64,000 nucleotides of DNA from Haliclona indistincta (lineage: Eukaryota > Porifera > Demospongiae > Haplosclerida > Chalinidae). Both the position numbers and the translations under genes were made by a program. This document shows, piece after piece, positions 38,625 to 50,613 of this stretch. Location of the stretch: contig OZ024784.1 in the NCBI GenBank assembly GCA_964017065.1, positions 17,093,152 through 17,157,151 of the forward strand, read 5' to 3'. The notes beneath the pieces were generated by a model that worked only from the letters and a program-made list of their open reading frames with translations, was not told the DNA's origin and made no database searches. Within the stretch, counting starts at the first letter, position 1. Every line of letters begins with the position of its first letter.

Positions 38625-38827
38625 ATGGGCAAAATCAATTTAATGAAGCCGATCTTGGTGATTAATGGTATCGGACTTGCAGTGGTTGGCTACTACCTTT
38701 GGAAATCACCAACAGATTCTTATTTTGACCAATCAGGTTCAGTAATAGTAATAGGACAGTTACTTTTACCAATAATTGTTTAGGTGCTGAGATCAAGTCA
38801 AACTCATCAACGTCCGACAAAAGCTGA
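38625..38827 (+). CDS. Small single-pass membrane protein, hypothetical
   Basis: Two exons with an intron at 38737-38783 (47 bp, GT-AG) give 52 residues: MGKINLMKPILVINGIGLAV then VGYYLWKSPTDSYFDQSG, then AEIKSNSSTSDKS-stop. There is one hydrophobic helix (about residues 9-25) followed by a polar Ser/Lys tail, a layout common among mitochondrial small membrane proteins. I cannot name a family. The gephyrin gene follows on the same strand at 38997. Confidence 0.5.
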
Positions 38828-38996
38828 AGCTGCATCAGTTCAACTATACACGAAACTTTCAGTGCAATCACATCATTTTTATTTGACATCGATTGTGTCA
38901 TTGCATATCGCATGATCATGCCGTATCATGCATGTCTCAGTTTTTAGGGTGTGGCTAGAAGGGCCTTATTTGGAATTAACCTACATGCAATTTATC

Positions 38997-41898
38997 ATGG
39001 CAGCAGTAGCCTATGGAGTACTAACGGGTTAGACCAGTGTGAGGAGTCTATACTCTTCCTTACGGTAACTATTACTGCAGTTAGCGACAGATGCTCTAAG
39101 GGAGAGGCAAAAGACACCAGTGGACCCAATCTCAAGCAAATTCTCTCCACTTGCAAGGAGTGAGGAGCTGACCACGTGCTGGCTAGCTACTATGTTCATG
39201 CTCATCTAATGTATTATAGACTGCAAATATCAGAAGATCAAATTATCACAGAGTGTGTCCCTGATGAAAAGAATGAAATTCAAGTAATGAATGACTAACG
39301 ATCGAAGTATAATTATATTGGTTTGTGCAGAGAGTCTTGCTTTCCTGGGTTGACACTTTAGGACTGAGTCTGATACTGACCACTGGTGGCACAGGATTCA
39401 GTCCAAGAGATGTTACTCCAGAGGTAGAATGTTGTCACACACATTTGCGCTCTTCCCAACACTTGTAGGCAGTTCAGCCTCTATTGGAGAAAGAGGCTCC
39501 TGGTTTGTCGTTGGCAATGATCAGTAAATCTCTAGCAATCACTCCAATGGCTATGCTGTCAAGGTGTGTCTTCAACTGTTGTCTTTGTGTCGACTATAGT
39601 GTTTTGACTTTAGACCAGTTTGTGGTATACGGCGAACGACTCTTATTGTCACTCTTCCTGGTAGCAAGAAAGGATCACAGGTTCAACAGCCATACCTAGC
39701 AATGGTGATGGCTACATTGTTTTTCTTATAGGAATGTCTTAGCTTTATTCTTCCAGCTCTTAATCACGCTCTAGGTAAAACCTATTTTTTCTTTTGATCT
39801 TCAACAGTCGTGTGTTTTATAGATTTACTTGGCGGGTCATCTAGAGCTGACCGTACTCACTCAACCATGCAGAACACTGAGAAATCAGAGCATTCTCACA
39901 CTTGCCCTCACCGGCGTGCGGGTGTTGGGAGCAGAAGTAGGCTATATATATTACACATTATGGTGTGTAGTAGCATCATACACTGTCTGTACCCAATATA
40001 GCTAAAGATAGCTTCTATCCTGTTGCATTTCGACCACGCAAGTCTCCATATCCAATGCTGTCTGTGAATGAAGCACTAGATGTCATCATTCAGCATACAC
40101 CTGCTCCTCTGCTAAAGGAAGAGAGAAATATTTTTGGTCTGGAAAATTCATCGTCACTAGAAGCATTTTAAACTTCTTTCCATCTAATAGATGCATTGCG
40201 CTGTGTACTAGGTGAGGATGTTGATGCTAGCATGCCTCTCCCTCCATTTCCTGCTTCTATCAAGGATGGCTATGCAGTGCTCAGTGAGTATAACACACCA
40301 ATCTATTGAAAGTTTAAGTGTCATTCTCGCTAGGTTCTGATGGTCCTGGAGAGAGGAAAGTCATTGATCCTTCAGTAGCTGGAGAATCGGTACACTCATG
40401 TGTTAGCTATGAGCTCACAGGATTGTTGAACATAGCCAACAGCTGTTGTTACACCTGGAACAGTGGCTAGGATCACAACAGGTGCCCCACTGCCCTCTGG
40501 AGCCGATGCTGTGGTACAGGTTGAGGATACTGAACTAGTAGAGAGCAGTGAGGATGTCAGTTGATATATCATCATAGCAGACCTCACTTGGTTTTTATTT
40601 CACAGGGAACTGTAGAGAAGTGTGTTAAGATCCTTACAGATGTGAAGTCTGGTCATGATGTCAGGTAGCTATGGGATTGATTACTGGTGACGTAAGACAA
40701 TCTGTTATAGGCAGGTTGGTAGTGACGTATCACTTGGTCAACGTGTACTGGAGTGTGGAGAGTTGTTACAGCCCTCTAGTATAGGCATTGCTGCTTCAGT
40801 TGGTGTGGAGAAGGTAAGGACAAAACTAGTTTATGACTCCACAAATTGTGACTTTTGTTGTCAGTTGTGTGTGTACAAGCCGCCAACAATAGCTCTGCTG
40901 TCAACAGGCAATGAGGTTGGACAACATGCTGGACTAGTGGATTAATGTTTGTTCTCATTAGGTTGTAAACCTAGGCCAGCCACTTGGTCCTGCTCAAATA
41001 TACGACAGCAATCGACCAACACTGACAGCTTTCATCAAAGAAAGAGGCTTCACTTGTTTAGATTTGGGCATAGCCAAAGACACGTAAGAAAGACCAGTCA
41101 AAAGTCACTTTTTCATTTTGCCTCATAGGAGAGAAGCTCTTGTTGAGGTGCTTACCAAGGCATTGGATGGAGCTGATGTGGTTATTACCACTGGTGGTGT
41201 GTCCATGGGAGAGAAGGTCAGATATTAAATAATGGCTTCTAACAATACTTGTTTGTTTACAGGACTTACTGAAACCTGTTTTGGAAACTGATTTTGGCGC
41301 TGTGATTCATTTCGGGCGTGTCTTCATGAAACCAGGGTATGGTATGTGCTATAGCTAGATTGTGTTTGCTTACCAGTGTATGCTGCAGCAAACCGACCAC
41401 ATTTGCTACTGCTCAGCATGGTGGAAAAACAAAGCTCATTTTTGCTCTACCAGGTAATTAAAGAACATTAGTTTTAGGCAATACATTCAAACTTTATTTT
41501 GTGCATAGGTAACCCAGTATCAGCAACTGCTACATTCCAGCTGTTTGTTCTGCCTGCCTTGAAGCGGCTGGCAGGTTGGGCTAATACCCAACCTACTACT
41601 GTACCTGCCAAGGTCTGCTGCTTTACAACCACATTTTCACTAACAACTTCTTTCTCGTTGTTAGCTTGCGTCTACTCTCAGGCTTGATCCTCGTCCCGAG
41701 TATCATCGTGTGCACCTGTCCTGGTCCAATGATGACCCTCTTCCTGTTGCTATCTCTACTGGGAATCAGAGGAGCAGTAGAATGATGAGTGTGAGAGATG
41801 CCAATGCTTTACTGGAGCTACCACCGCGCCGTGAACACCAGACTGAGCTCAATCCTGGCAGTATTGTAAAAGCTGTTCTAATAGGCTCTAATTTTTAG
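38997..41898 (+). CDS. GPHN: Gephyrin (MogA-MoeA fusion, molybdenum cofactor synthesis)
   Basis: Inserts molybdenum into molybdopterin: the G domain adenylates molybdopterin and the E domain inserts the metal. Exons in order: start [10 protein letters not shown] (38997; an in-frame ATG at 38985 is possible), then [36 protein letters not shown] (MogA TTGGTG motif), [28 protein letters not shown] and LNHALDLLGGSS. After a linker ([11 protein letters not shown]) the MoeA part follows: [109 protein letters not shown], and the domain IV end [11 protein letters not shown]...LIGSNF-stop. Complete two-domain architecture as in animal gephyrins; in vertebrates it also clusters inhibitory receptors. 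Confidence 0.92.
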
Positions 41899-42056
41899 AA
41901 AATATAATTATCTTTCGTTCATCCTGTAATAAACATATGATTTTGTTGCTATAATTATCTGTCAAAATAATAATACTGGATAATTCTGAGAGAATATTGA
42001 ACAGAAAATGTTGTAAAGATTGATAAAGCTGTATGATTCTGCTGACTAGTAATTTG

Positions 42057-43925
42057 TTAGAATGTCAATAGTAGCATTTGCAGTTGTAAGTCTGTTACAT
42101 CATTATCAGCAGTGGCAGCATGGTGATGCCGGTGCTTGGTTGTAGGCTCAAAAACTCGCCAGAATCTCAGAGTCTCATCTGCTGCAGCTGTAGCGATAGT
42201 GTCCCCTGTTGGACTCATGACCATGTGAAGGATTCTCCCTTCATGACCGTAAAGGTGAGTTTGTGGAGATAGGGAGGGATAGCTCCAGATGGTAAGCTGG
42301 TTCTGAGAGTAGCCATGTGCTGAGATTAGCTCATGGTGCCTGGTTGACCAAACCAGACCACACACCTGCAGGGAATAATGATGAAGATGACATCCATTGA
42401 ACAAGCAATAGCAGCAGTGTACAGCTGCCGCCAATTCTTACTTGTGAGTCAGCTTGAATAAATCCCTGAGATGCACCACTCGATGCATTCCATAGACGAA
42501 TGGTCTTATCTGCTGAACCACCTCCGGTCGCAAGAAGATTTGTCTTCCAAGGACTCCATGCTAGAGCCTGAAATAAAGTGACAGTGAGGTGATCTTCTAA
42601 GAAGGTCAGCTCCAATTACCTTTACAGCGGCAGTATGATCTTTGATGGTATGTAGAGGTGCTGACCATGAATCTTTGCAGTACAAGTCCCACACATTCAC
42701 AAGATTATCGTTCCCTCCACTCGCTAGAAAGCGTCCATTTGGAGACCACTTGAGACCACATACATCCATTGTGTGGGCTTTGGACAGTGAGTGTGTGTGG
42801 TAGTGCGCCATTCGAATGTCATAGTGATGAATGTGACCAGTTTGTGAGCCTGAGCTAAGGAAATCGGTCTGTAGAGGGTTCCAGGAAATCGATCCTACTC
42901 TGGAGTTGTGAGACCACATTCGACGGACCAGCTTGCCGACACTAGTATCCCATAGCTATGTGGATTGATAGAAGTGAATTGACGAGGACAGCCACTAATG
43001 TACTAATAGTTTATACTTGTACACGTGATTTTTGTAGTGTACAGTGGTTTTACAAGAACAGACATAACGTGCAATATGTCACTATGTCCTTGAACTGACC
43101 TGCATCTCAGAGTCACTGGTGCCAATAGCAATGTACTTTCCATCACTGCTGTACTGTAAAGCTGTTGGATACACACCTTGTCCTTCTGAATTGCACAGCT
43201 CTGATGAGCTGCCAGATGAGAAGGAGTACACATGAACAGTGTTTCCCAGACCTATGGCTACTTGGTTCTCTTTGCTCCAGTCAAGAACATTTGCATCTAA
43301 AATACGATGGAACAGTATCAATTGCATGCACAGAAGCAAGTGACTAACTTACAGAAGTCATTCACTAGGTTTGGTGCATCTAGGATTTTCTCAGCTTGTT
43401 TCGGGATCTTTCGTCTCCTCTGTACTTTCTTTGGAGTAACAGATGACGTGGAGAGAACAGGTGACTTCTCCCAATAATCTCCTACAACAAGATTTTGTAA
43501 ACTGAACTACACCACTGTAAAAGGAATTGCAAGAGTTGCTTACGAGGTTTGGTCTTCACTGGAGTGAAATTAAGCATTCTGGTGTCTAACGAGCACCCTT
43601 CCAGTTCCAATAGTTGTCCCTGTAGTGAATCTTCGTCTCCTTCTCTACCGGCACGGTCCAGTCGATTCATAGACTTGGAGAGCGATCTTGTTAGAGAATG
43701 CGAAGAAAAATCGGCATTCGTACTCGTTCTAGTGGGAACGAAGCGATCTGCAGGTGTCCGGCGAGCCGTCCTGGGACTGCTGAATAGCGATCGAGTTCCA
43801 GATCGCTGTTGCTGTTTTGCTGATAGGCCTTGCATGGGTGTCTTGAACCTGCTGTCTCCAAATCCTTGACGAGGTGGCGTACAGATACTCAAGACGCCGT
43901 GAACACTCTTGAAGGACGTTGACAT
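42057..43925 (-). CDS. CDC20: CDC20 (APC/C co-activator, WD40)
   Basis: Recruits mitotic substrates to the anaphase-promoting complex. Start MSTSFKSVHGVLS at 43925. The N-terminal tail has a C-box, DRFVPTR (about 43735). Then KILDAPNLVNDFYANVLDWS, the conserved propeller entry, and WD40 blades: MWSHNSRVGSISWNPL, SGSQTGHIHHYDIRMA, VCGLKWSPNGRFLASGGNDN then LVNVWDL, LAWSPWKTNLLATGGGSADK, STRHHELISAHGYSQNQL, SPTGDTIATAAADETLRFWR. HIHHYD, HELISAHGYSQNQL and AAADETLRFWR fit CDC20 better than FZR1/Cdh1. The C-terminus ends QMLLLTF-stop and lacks the usual terminal Ile-Arg tail. Its start is 165 bp from the opposite-strand start at 44091. Confidence 0.85.
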
Positions 43926-44090
43926 GACTGACAGAGGAGGGTAAAACAACGCGGCTTCTCTCAACAGGAATACGTTGCTATGTTTCTACTCGGTTTCTAC
44001 GAACGACAAACAAAACATTTTCAAAAGGACCCGCCTAAACTAACAGGGTGTGGCGGGCAATTAGCGTGTAACCATAGCAACTTTCCCGCC

Positions 44091-44429
44091 ATGGCCGCCA
44101 GTACACAAGCTACAGCTGTTGAGATGCAGATCGTACGGAAATGGTTTGAGGACTGGGATGGCAATCTAAGACGAAAATTCTTAGAGAAAGTTGTTCCTCT
44201 TTTGACGCCACACAAATTGTTTGCAATGACACAGAATCTTACTGTGACGTCGCCTTCTGCTCCTTTCCAGTGCCACTGCTTTCAAGAGAAGTTTGCTTAC
44301 TTCCAGCAAGTACTTGCTAAGTGGACAACTAACGAGGCAAACGCTTTCTTGAGTTGTTTAGAAGATATCGATTATCCAGCAATGTGTCACTTTTACGATC
44401 TCGTTGCAAGCACCGCCCAAGAGCCGTAG
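44091..44429 (+). CDS. C14orf119-like protein (DUF4508)
   Basis: Single-exon ORF with a strong start context (CCGCCATGGCC at 44091). Residues MQIVRKWFEDWDGNLRRKFL, SAPFQCHCFQEKFAYF and DYPAMCHFYDLVASTAQ match the layout of human C14orf119 (WFANWSGPQRERFLEDL, FECQLHLWDQWF, DFVAKFYQAVAATA). Its function is unknown in the literature I know. The stop at 44429 is only 28 bp before the next start at 44458 on the same strand. Confidence 0.75.
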   Translation: MAASTQATAVEMQIVRKWFEDWDGNLRRKFLEKVVPLLTPHKLFAMTQNLTVTSPSAPFQCHCFQEKFAYFQQVLAKWTTNEANAFLSCLEDIDYPAMCHFYDLVASTAQEP

Positions 44430-44457
44430 ACTCTATTTGAAGCTCACTAAACAAAGC

Positions 44458-44796
44458 ATGGCGTCTGTGGTGGAGTGCGCTATCACGTTCACTGACGGGA
44501 GACAAGTCACAAGAACAGCACCGGTCTCTGGTGATGGAAAGGATGCACTGGAGTCCTTATCGACAGCTCTGCTGACGCTGAAAGACACAGTGAATGCAGA
44601 CATCACTAAAGTGGTCGAGGAAGAAAAAGCATCAGGCAAGAATCAACAGAAAAGACCCAGTTCCCAAATAGACAATAGCGACGGTAAGTACACTAAGTAA
44701 ATAACAACCACGACTACATTATTCTCTTTCTGTTATTCAGGTGAAGACGATAACATTGAGGACTCCCCAAGTGACTCAAAACACATGAAAAGTTAA
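44458..44796 (+). CDS. GON7-like KEOPS complex subunit (tentative)
   Basis: Two exons: MASVVECAITFTDGRQVTRT, APVSGDGKDALESLSTALLT then LKDTVNADITKVVEEE, to a donor after AGCGACG; then GEDDNIEDSPSDSKHMKS-stop. A beta-strand/helix start followed by a disordered acidic tail, with GDGxx-L-L-LKD-V, resembles human GON7 (GDGDPFQGLLSGVAQMKDMV and an acidic tail). GON7 stabilises KEOPS, which makes t6A on tRNA. The similarity is weak and the assignment tentative. Confidence 0.5.
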
Positions 44797-44870
44797 AATT
44801 AATGTACAGTGTTATTAGATAGACTGATATCGTAATGAGATTGATTCTACAAGACACAGATAGTGCTATA

Positions 44871-46048
<1,178 letters not shown>

Positions 46049-46123
46049 TCAAAAAATCGACCCCGCTCGGTAAATATTTTTTTTAGATTGTGTTGAGTCA
46101 GCAGCCCCTCCCAACAACGGCTG

Positions 46124-47714
46124 ATGGCAGAAGCCACCTGGGACCCGTTTGGCAGTGGGAACGACGCACAGAGTGCACCACAAGCTCTAAAATGTACAGA
46201 GACTCCTGGCAGTAGTGACTGGGCAGTGTTTGAGACCAAGGACAGCTCACGCAAGCTAAAGACAGACGAAGCTGACTCTGATTGGCAAGACTTCGACCAA
46301 GGCACTAACCAGTTTGAAACGTCAGAATGTGTTCAGTTTGAAACGTCAGAATGTGTTAAAACTGTTGCTGAGACCACTGACAGCTCTGACAGTAATTGGT
46401 CTACCCTCACCAGTACCAACCACACCCCATCAATTTCTCCCTCCTCATCTTCAACATTTTTCTCGGGGGTGTTTCAGTCCATTTTTCAATGTGACCTCGA
46501 CACGCTCATTTTCGTACCACCAAAACAACAGTTGATCAGTCATTGTCATTCAAGGTGCTTTCACATTGCTAATCAACATCATGTTATTGTTTACACAGAT
46601 TCCTGAATGGTTTGCAGACTAATGCATTATCAGTCGATGAGTTTGATTGGTCTCATAGTCTCATCAAGGACCAGTATCTATTAGCACACTGTGCTCTATC
46701 AAAAGAGGTTTGTCCAGTACTTTTATGTTCAGTACTCTCAGAAATGCTCTCTCTCTCTCTTTCCCTCCAGTCATTTTCTAGCACTGATAGTGCTGAAACT
46801 GATGGTTTTAGTTTGGAAGATTTTGATATATTTGATTGGAACCAAAACGGCAAAAAATCTGAGGAAACCACTGAGGGAAAGGTTTCTTTCTCTCCTGAAC
46901 TATTCTCCTACACAAGAGCACCTTTGGACAGCCCGATACAACTCGAGTTTGATTTGGATAAAGCTATGCTTGGTAAGTAAAATTAATTTTTTCCTAAATT
47001 TGGTAACTTTTTTACTCTATTCAGGTCTCTCTTTATTGACAGCAGAAGAGCTCTACATGATGAGAGACGAGCTTGCTGCAAAGGTCAAGAAGTTGTCGAA
47101 TGACTTGATTACAGCACTGCAGATCAGAGACACGGTCTTATTAGAATCAGATACTAAGAACAAGTTCATTGCAGCTCTGCTGAGAGTGAAGGGTCGCAGA
47201 CATACTCTCAGAAATCAGCACCAAGAAGCATCGAGTGGTAGGCTTCGGAGCTGGAGTAGACCTGGGTCACTATCTCGTGGGCTAGACCGAGTAAGGAGAA
47301 GAGGTTCTCTGTTGGAAGATGAAAAGAGCAACGATTTAGTAAGAGACCATTATTGTGTCAGACTTTTTGACAAACAGTGTCTATTGCAGTTACTGCATTG
47401 TGTTATACCTTACAAACCGAACGAGACAGGAGTCTGGGATGTTGAGTTACTAAAACAATGGACTAAGCGTGAGTCAAAAACAAAATTAAGCGCCAATGTG
47501 TATTCTGTTCCAATGCATTACAGTTCTACAAGCTATTTCAGAGGGAAGCTCTGAATTTCCTGGTCTGCTTTCAGCATATCTTCAATCACAGAGTGAGTAG
47601 ATAAATTAGTTTTATACTGATGATCAGTCGTATTGCTGGTTTGTTGTGTATGCAGTGGTGTTAAATACTGGACCAAAGTATGATCAATCCTCACCAAACC
47701 GCCAACCCTCCTAA
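46124..47714 (+). CDS. FEZ (fasciculation and elongation zeta / UNC-76) homologue
   Basis: A kinesin adaptor in axonal and intracellular transport. Start MAEATWDPFGSGNDAQSA; an acidic Ser/Asp-rich N-terminal half follows with SDWQDFDQG and a near-repeat QFETSECVQFETSECV. The C-terminal half has the FEZ coiled coil: LLTAEELYMMRDELAAKVKK, LITALQIRDTVLLESDTKNK then FIAALLRVKGRRH (compare human LARRDELEFEKEVKNSFIS). Then LLHCVIPYKPNETG, VWDVELLKQWTK and LQAISEGSSEFPGLLSAYLQ match the human segment VIPYEKKNGPPSVEDLQILT. Ends NRQPS-stop at 47712-47714. Confidence 0.75.
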
Positions 47715-47927
47715 TGAAACACAGTCATCACTTCAACAAAACAACAATTTGTATCTACTGGTGATTTTTAAATAAAACAGACCAACTTTTATCATAACTT
47801 TGCATAAAAGTATTGAAACACAAATAATATACAAATCTGATGATTCATTGTGAAGTCCTTTTTAGACGTTTGATACCTCTGCAAAGCATAATTCAAACTT
47901 CATCGATAATGCATATGCAAGGATCTC

Positions 47928-48739
47928 TCACCTGTTCCACCAAAGAGGCTGAGAGAGGATGATGGAGAATGCTACTATACCAAGCAGCAAACACACCCAA
48001 GAGCCTAGAGGCACCTCGTCTAAGATACTGGGTTCTGTAAGACGAAGTATCACGTTATTTGTGCAATACATCCATCATTGTTTTAACTGACCTTTGCTAA
48101 TAGAAGCACTGAGGAAAGGCACTCCTAGGGAGTGCAGAACTAGCTTAGAGGAACGTGTGTTTAGGATTTGTACAACTAGTGAACCAGATACAGTTGCATT
48201 TCTTCTCCTATCCCACACTATAATTGATTCCGCAGAACTGAAAATCAACTAAGACATAAAATTGTAGACCTGCACATGTAACTGACCAGTTTGAGTTGCA
48301 TTGTGAGCACTCTGCTGTGGTTTGAACAGCACTCAATGATGTAGCATTTAGTACACAGTAAGGGACGACTGACTGCCAGCTAGGTGCTTGATCCTCACAG
48401 ATTAGAAGCAGCAGTGTTTGGTAGAAGTTCTCCAGTGTAGGTGTAGCTTGATGGAATGTAGCTAGAAAAACGTCTGGTAAGCCTACAAAACGGATATTGC
48501 GAGAGGTGGGTGGGGCTAGCTGCTTGCTTATGCTCACTGGACAGTTTATCGTGTACAAGCTCAGTCTCCGGACACTCGCCAAGGTCATCCCTTCGTTGAA
48601 AACATTCTGAAAGACATTCTCCTCTGCTTCCCGAGCACCTACAGAGCGGCAATCCTGCAAGTACCAACAAGACTGCAACTTCAGCAAGCAACATCACCGA
48701 GAACATCACGCTTCCCACCTGACTCCGCCTACTAATCAC
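47928..48739 (-). CDS. Putative type I membrane protein, unknown family
   Basis: The 5' ORF from 48739 encodes a signal-like segment (MFSVMLLAEVAVLLVLAG). The main luminal segment reads CRSVGAREAEENVFQNVFNE, SLYTINCPVSISKQLAPP, VVPYCVLNATSLSAVQTTAE then CSQCNSN, but lies in a different frame from the signal ORF, so a very short intron, a different first exon or a frameshift must join them. Further exons read AESIIVWDRRRNATVSGSLV and, after an intron, LDEVPLGSWVCLLLGIVAFS then IILSQPLWWNR-stop, with a C-terminal transmembrane helix. CxxC and N-glycosylation sequons suggest an extracytosolic domain. Divergent from JKAMP across an 80-bp gap. Confidence 0.55.
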
Positions 48740-48819
48740 GCCCCTAACCTAATTCCTTTTAGTGCCGACCTCTTCTAGAGCTGCATGTTTTTCTTCGTCT
48801 CTTCTTGTCAGTTTAAAAG

Positions 48820-50399
48820 ATGGCTGCTAGTGTCTGTAAGTATTTATCCCGTGAAAGAGAATGTTTCCTAACAGTTTTTTGTCTAGGTGGCGTCGTCTTG
48901 CCTCCAGACTGCCCGGGAATGTTCTGTGGTCGAATGAACACTTCCTCTAACAGTTCTGTGTCCTGCTTCAGCTCATGTGGGGTATGTGTGCACTCATGTA
49001 CTGCCATACCTAGCTTATCTAGCTCGTATACTCCTAATTCTCGTTTCTAGGTTTGTCCAAATGGCTTCAGAGTGTTCAATGACAGCAGCTTATGCATGCC
49101 TTGTGATGAAGAGGCTACAGTCAGAGACTATCTGTATCTTGTGTTCATGTGTCTGGTAGTACTGGTATTGAGACTATTCCTGACTACTGTAGTTAGCTGG
49201 GAGCAACTAAAGACTATCACAATATGGTCAGTATGTTTTACTAGCAGTACTAGTTCATTGAGGGTTAAATTCATTGTAGGCTACAGTACAGTATTCCTTT
49301 AGTGGAGAATGCACTGGCAGTAATCTTCACCCTTTTAGTGTTACATCCTCAAGGTGTGTTTTCAATCTCTCTCTCCTTCCTAATTTTATTTTTGTTTTCT
49401 TTCTCTTTAGGGCAACTTGCGTTCAATGCCTGTAGACTAACGACCATTACTGACTTCTATCCACTTTTCTTTAATCCCACCGTGGACTTTGTCAATGAGA
49501 TTAACTGCACATATGAAGTTGCCTATCCACTGTATGTCAATTTAGCTTAATAGTGAAAAAAGTTTAGTGTGCATGAGTAAGGAAGCAAGTGAAGAGAGAG
49601 AGGAAGAGAGTGATGGTAGTGTAGGTCCATTGCTGTGTTACAAGTCTGATTTCTTTTTCTATAGATACAGAATGATTTTCATCTTCTTGGGGTTCTCTTT
49701 CCTACTCCACATGCCGCTGCTTTTCAGCAACCTGATATGGTCCAAGGTAGCTAGTAAATACAGCAACCGATGGCTGCCTCCTCCAAAACCTGAGCTGGAG
49801 TACTACTGGTTGATAATCTATCCTGGCATTGTCTTTGCACACAGCATTTTGGCTGGCGTCATATGTGAGTCTTTGTATATCAGTGCTTAGTTATACATGT
49901 ACATGTTGCTAAAATAATATCTAACAAACATTGCATCTGTTTTTTTACACATTAATTTTGAGAGTTGTGTCTAATGTTACTTTGTTGTATTTTTTTTGAA
50001 CTCAAAACAGATTTTATGTTCGACTTTGCAACACTTGCTCTGTCAGTTGGAGCTTTTGCTGTTCTCACCACGATTATACACATATTCAACTTTGATGACT
50101 TCAAGGTATTGTAGTAGACATCTTGTTACAAAAGCTCACACCTTCTCTATCACATGCAGAACCCTTTTAAAGTGTACAAGTTGCCGGTTCAGTGGGCACT
50201 TGTTTTTACATCCTCTGTTCTCTTTGCAAGCGGCATCTTAGCTCTTACCGACTGGGGTGAAATTCAGCTAAGAGCAGCTTTCATTCCTCTTGTTCTTATC
50301 CCTCCTATACTAAACCCTTTCTTGACTCAGTTTGCGTCTCCTCTACCATATTTCCAATCATGGAGAATTGACAACTATCGCATGTTCTATGACTACTAG
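48820..50399 (+). CDS. JKAMP: JKAMP (JNK1/MAPK8-associated membrane protein)
   Basis: A multi-pass ER protein that in mammals links JNK signalling and ER-associated degradation. Exons: MAASV, then GVVLPPDCPGMFCGRMNTSS, VCPNGFRVFNDSSLCMPCDE with the CxxCP..C.PC cysteine pattern of the family, RDYLYLVFMCLVVLVLRLFL (TM), VENALAVIFTLLVLHPQG, LAFNACRLTTITDFYPLFFN then PTVDFVNEINCTYEVAYPLY (compare human CRVLMLSDWYTMLYNPSPDY and HCTHEAVYPLY), MIFIFLGFSFLLHMPLLF, YYWLIIYPGIVFAHSILAGV, FDFATLALSVGAFAVLTTII, WALVFTSSVLFASGILAL, ending NYRMFYDY-stop. Confidence 0.87.
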
Positions 50400-50613
50400 C
50401 ATCCGCAGCAATAAAAAGTTTTGTGTTGTGTTTTAATCATGTACCGATCATGTATGTATCTTTTGTGGACTGTTTTGCACAACAAATCTCAATGTTTATA
50501 TTATGTTTGTATTCACACAAAAACAAATGCTAGATAGAGTTTGTATAACTACTGTCAGGTACAATCAGTGTGTTGTAGACTACAAGGACACACGGTTTTC
50601 TTAGTGAAAGTGT

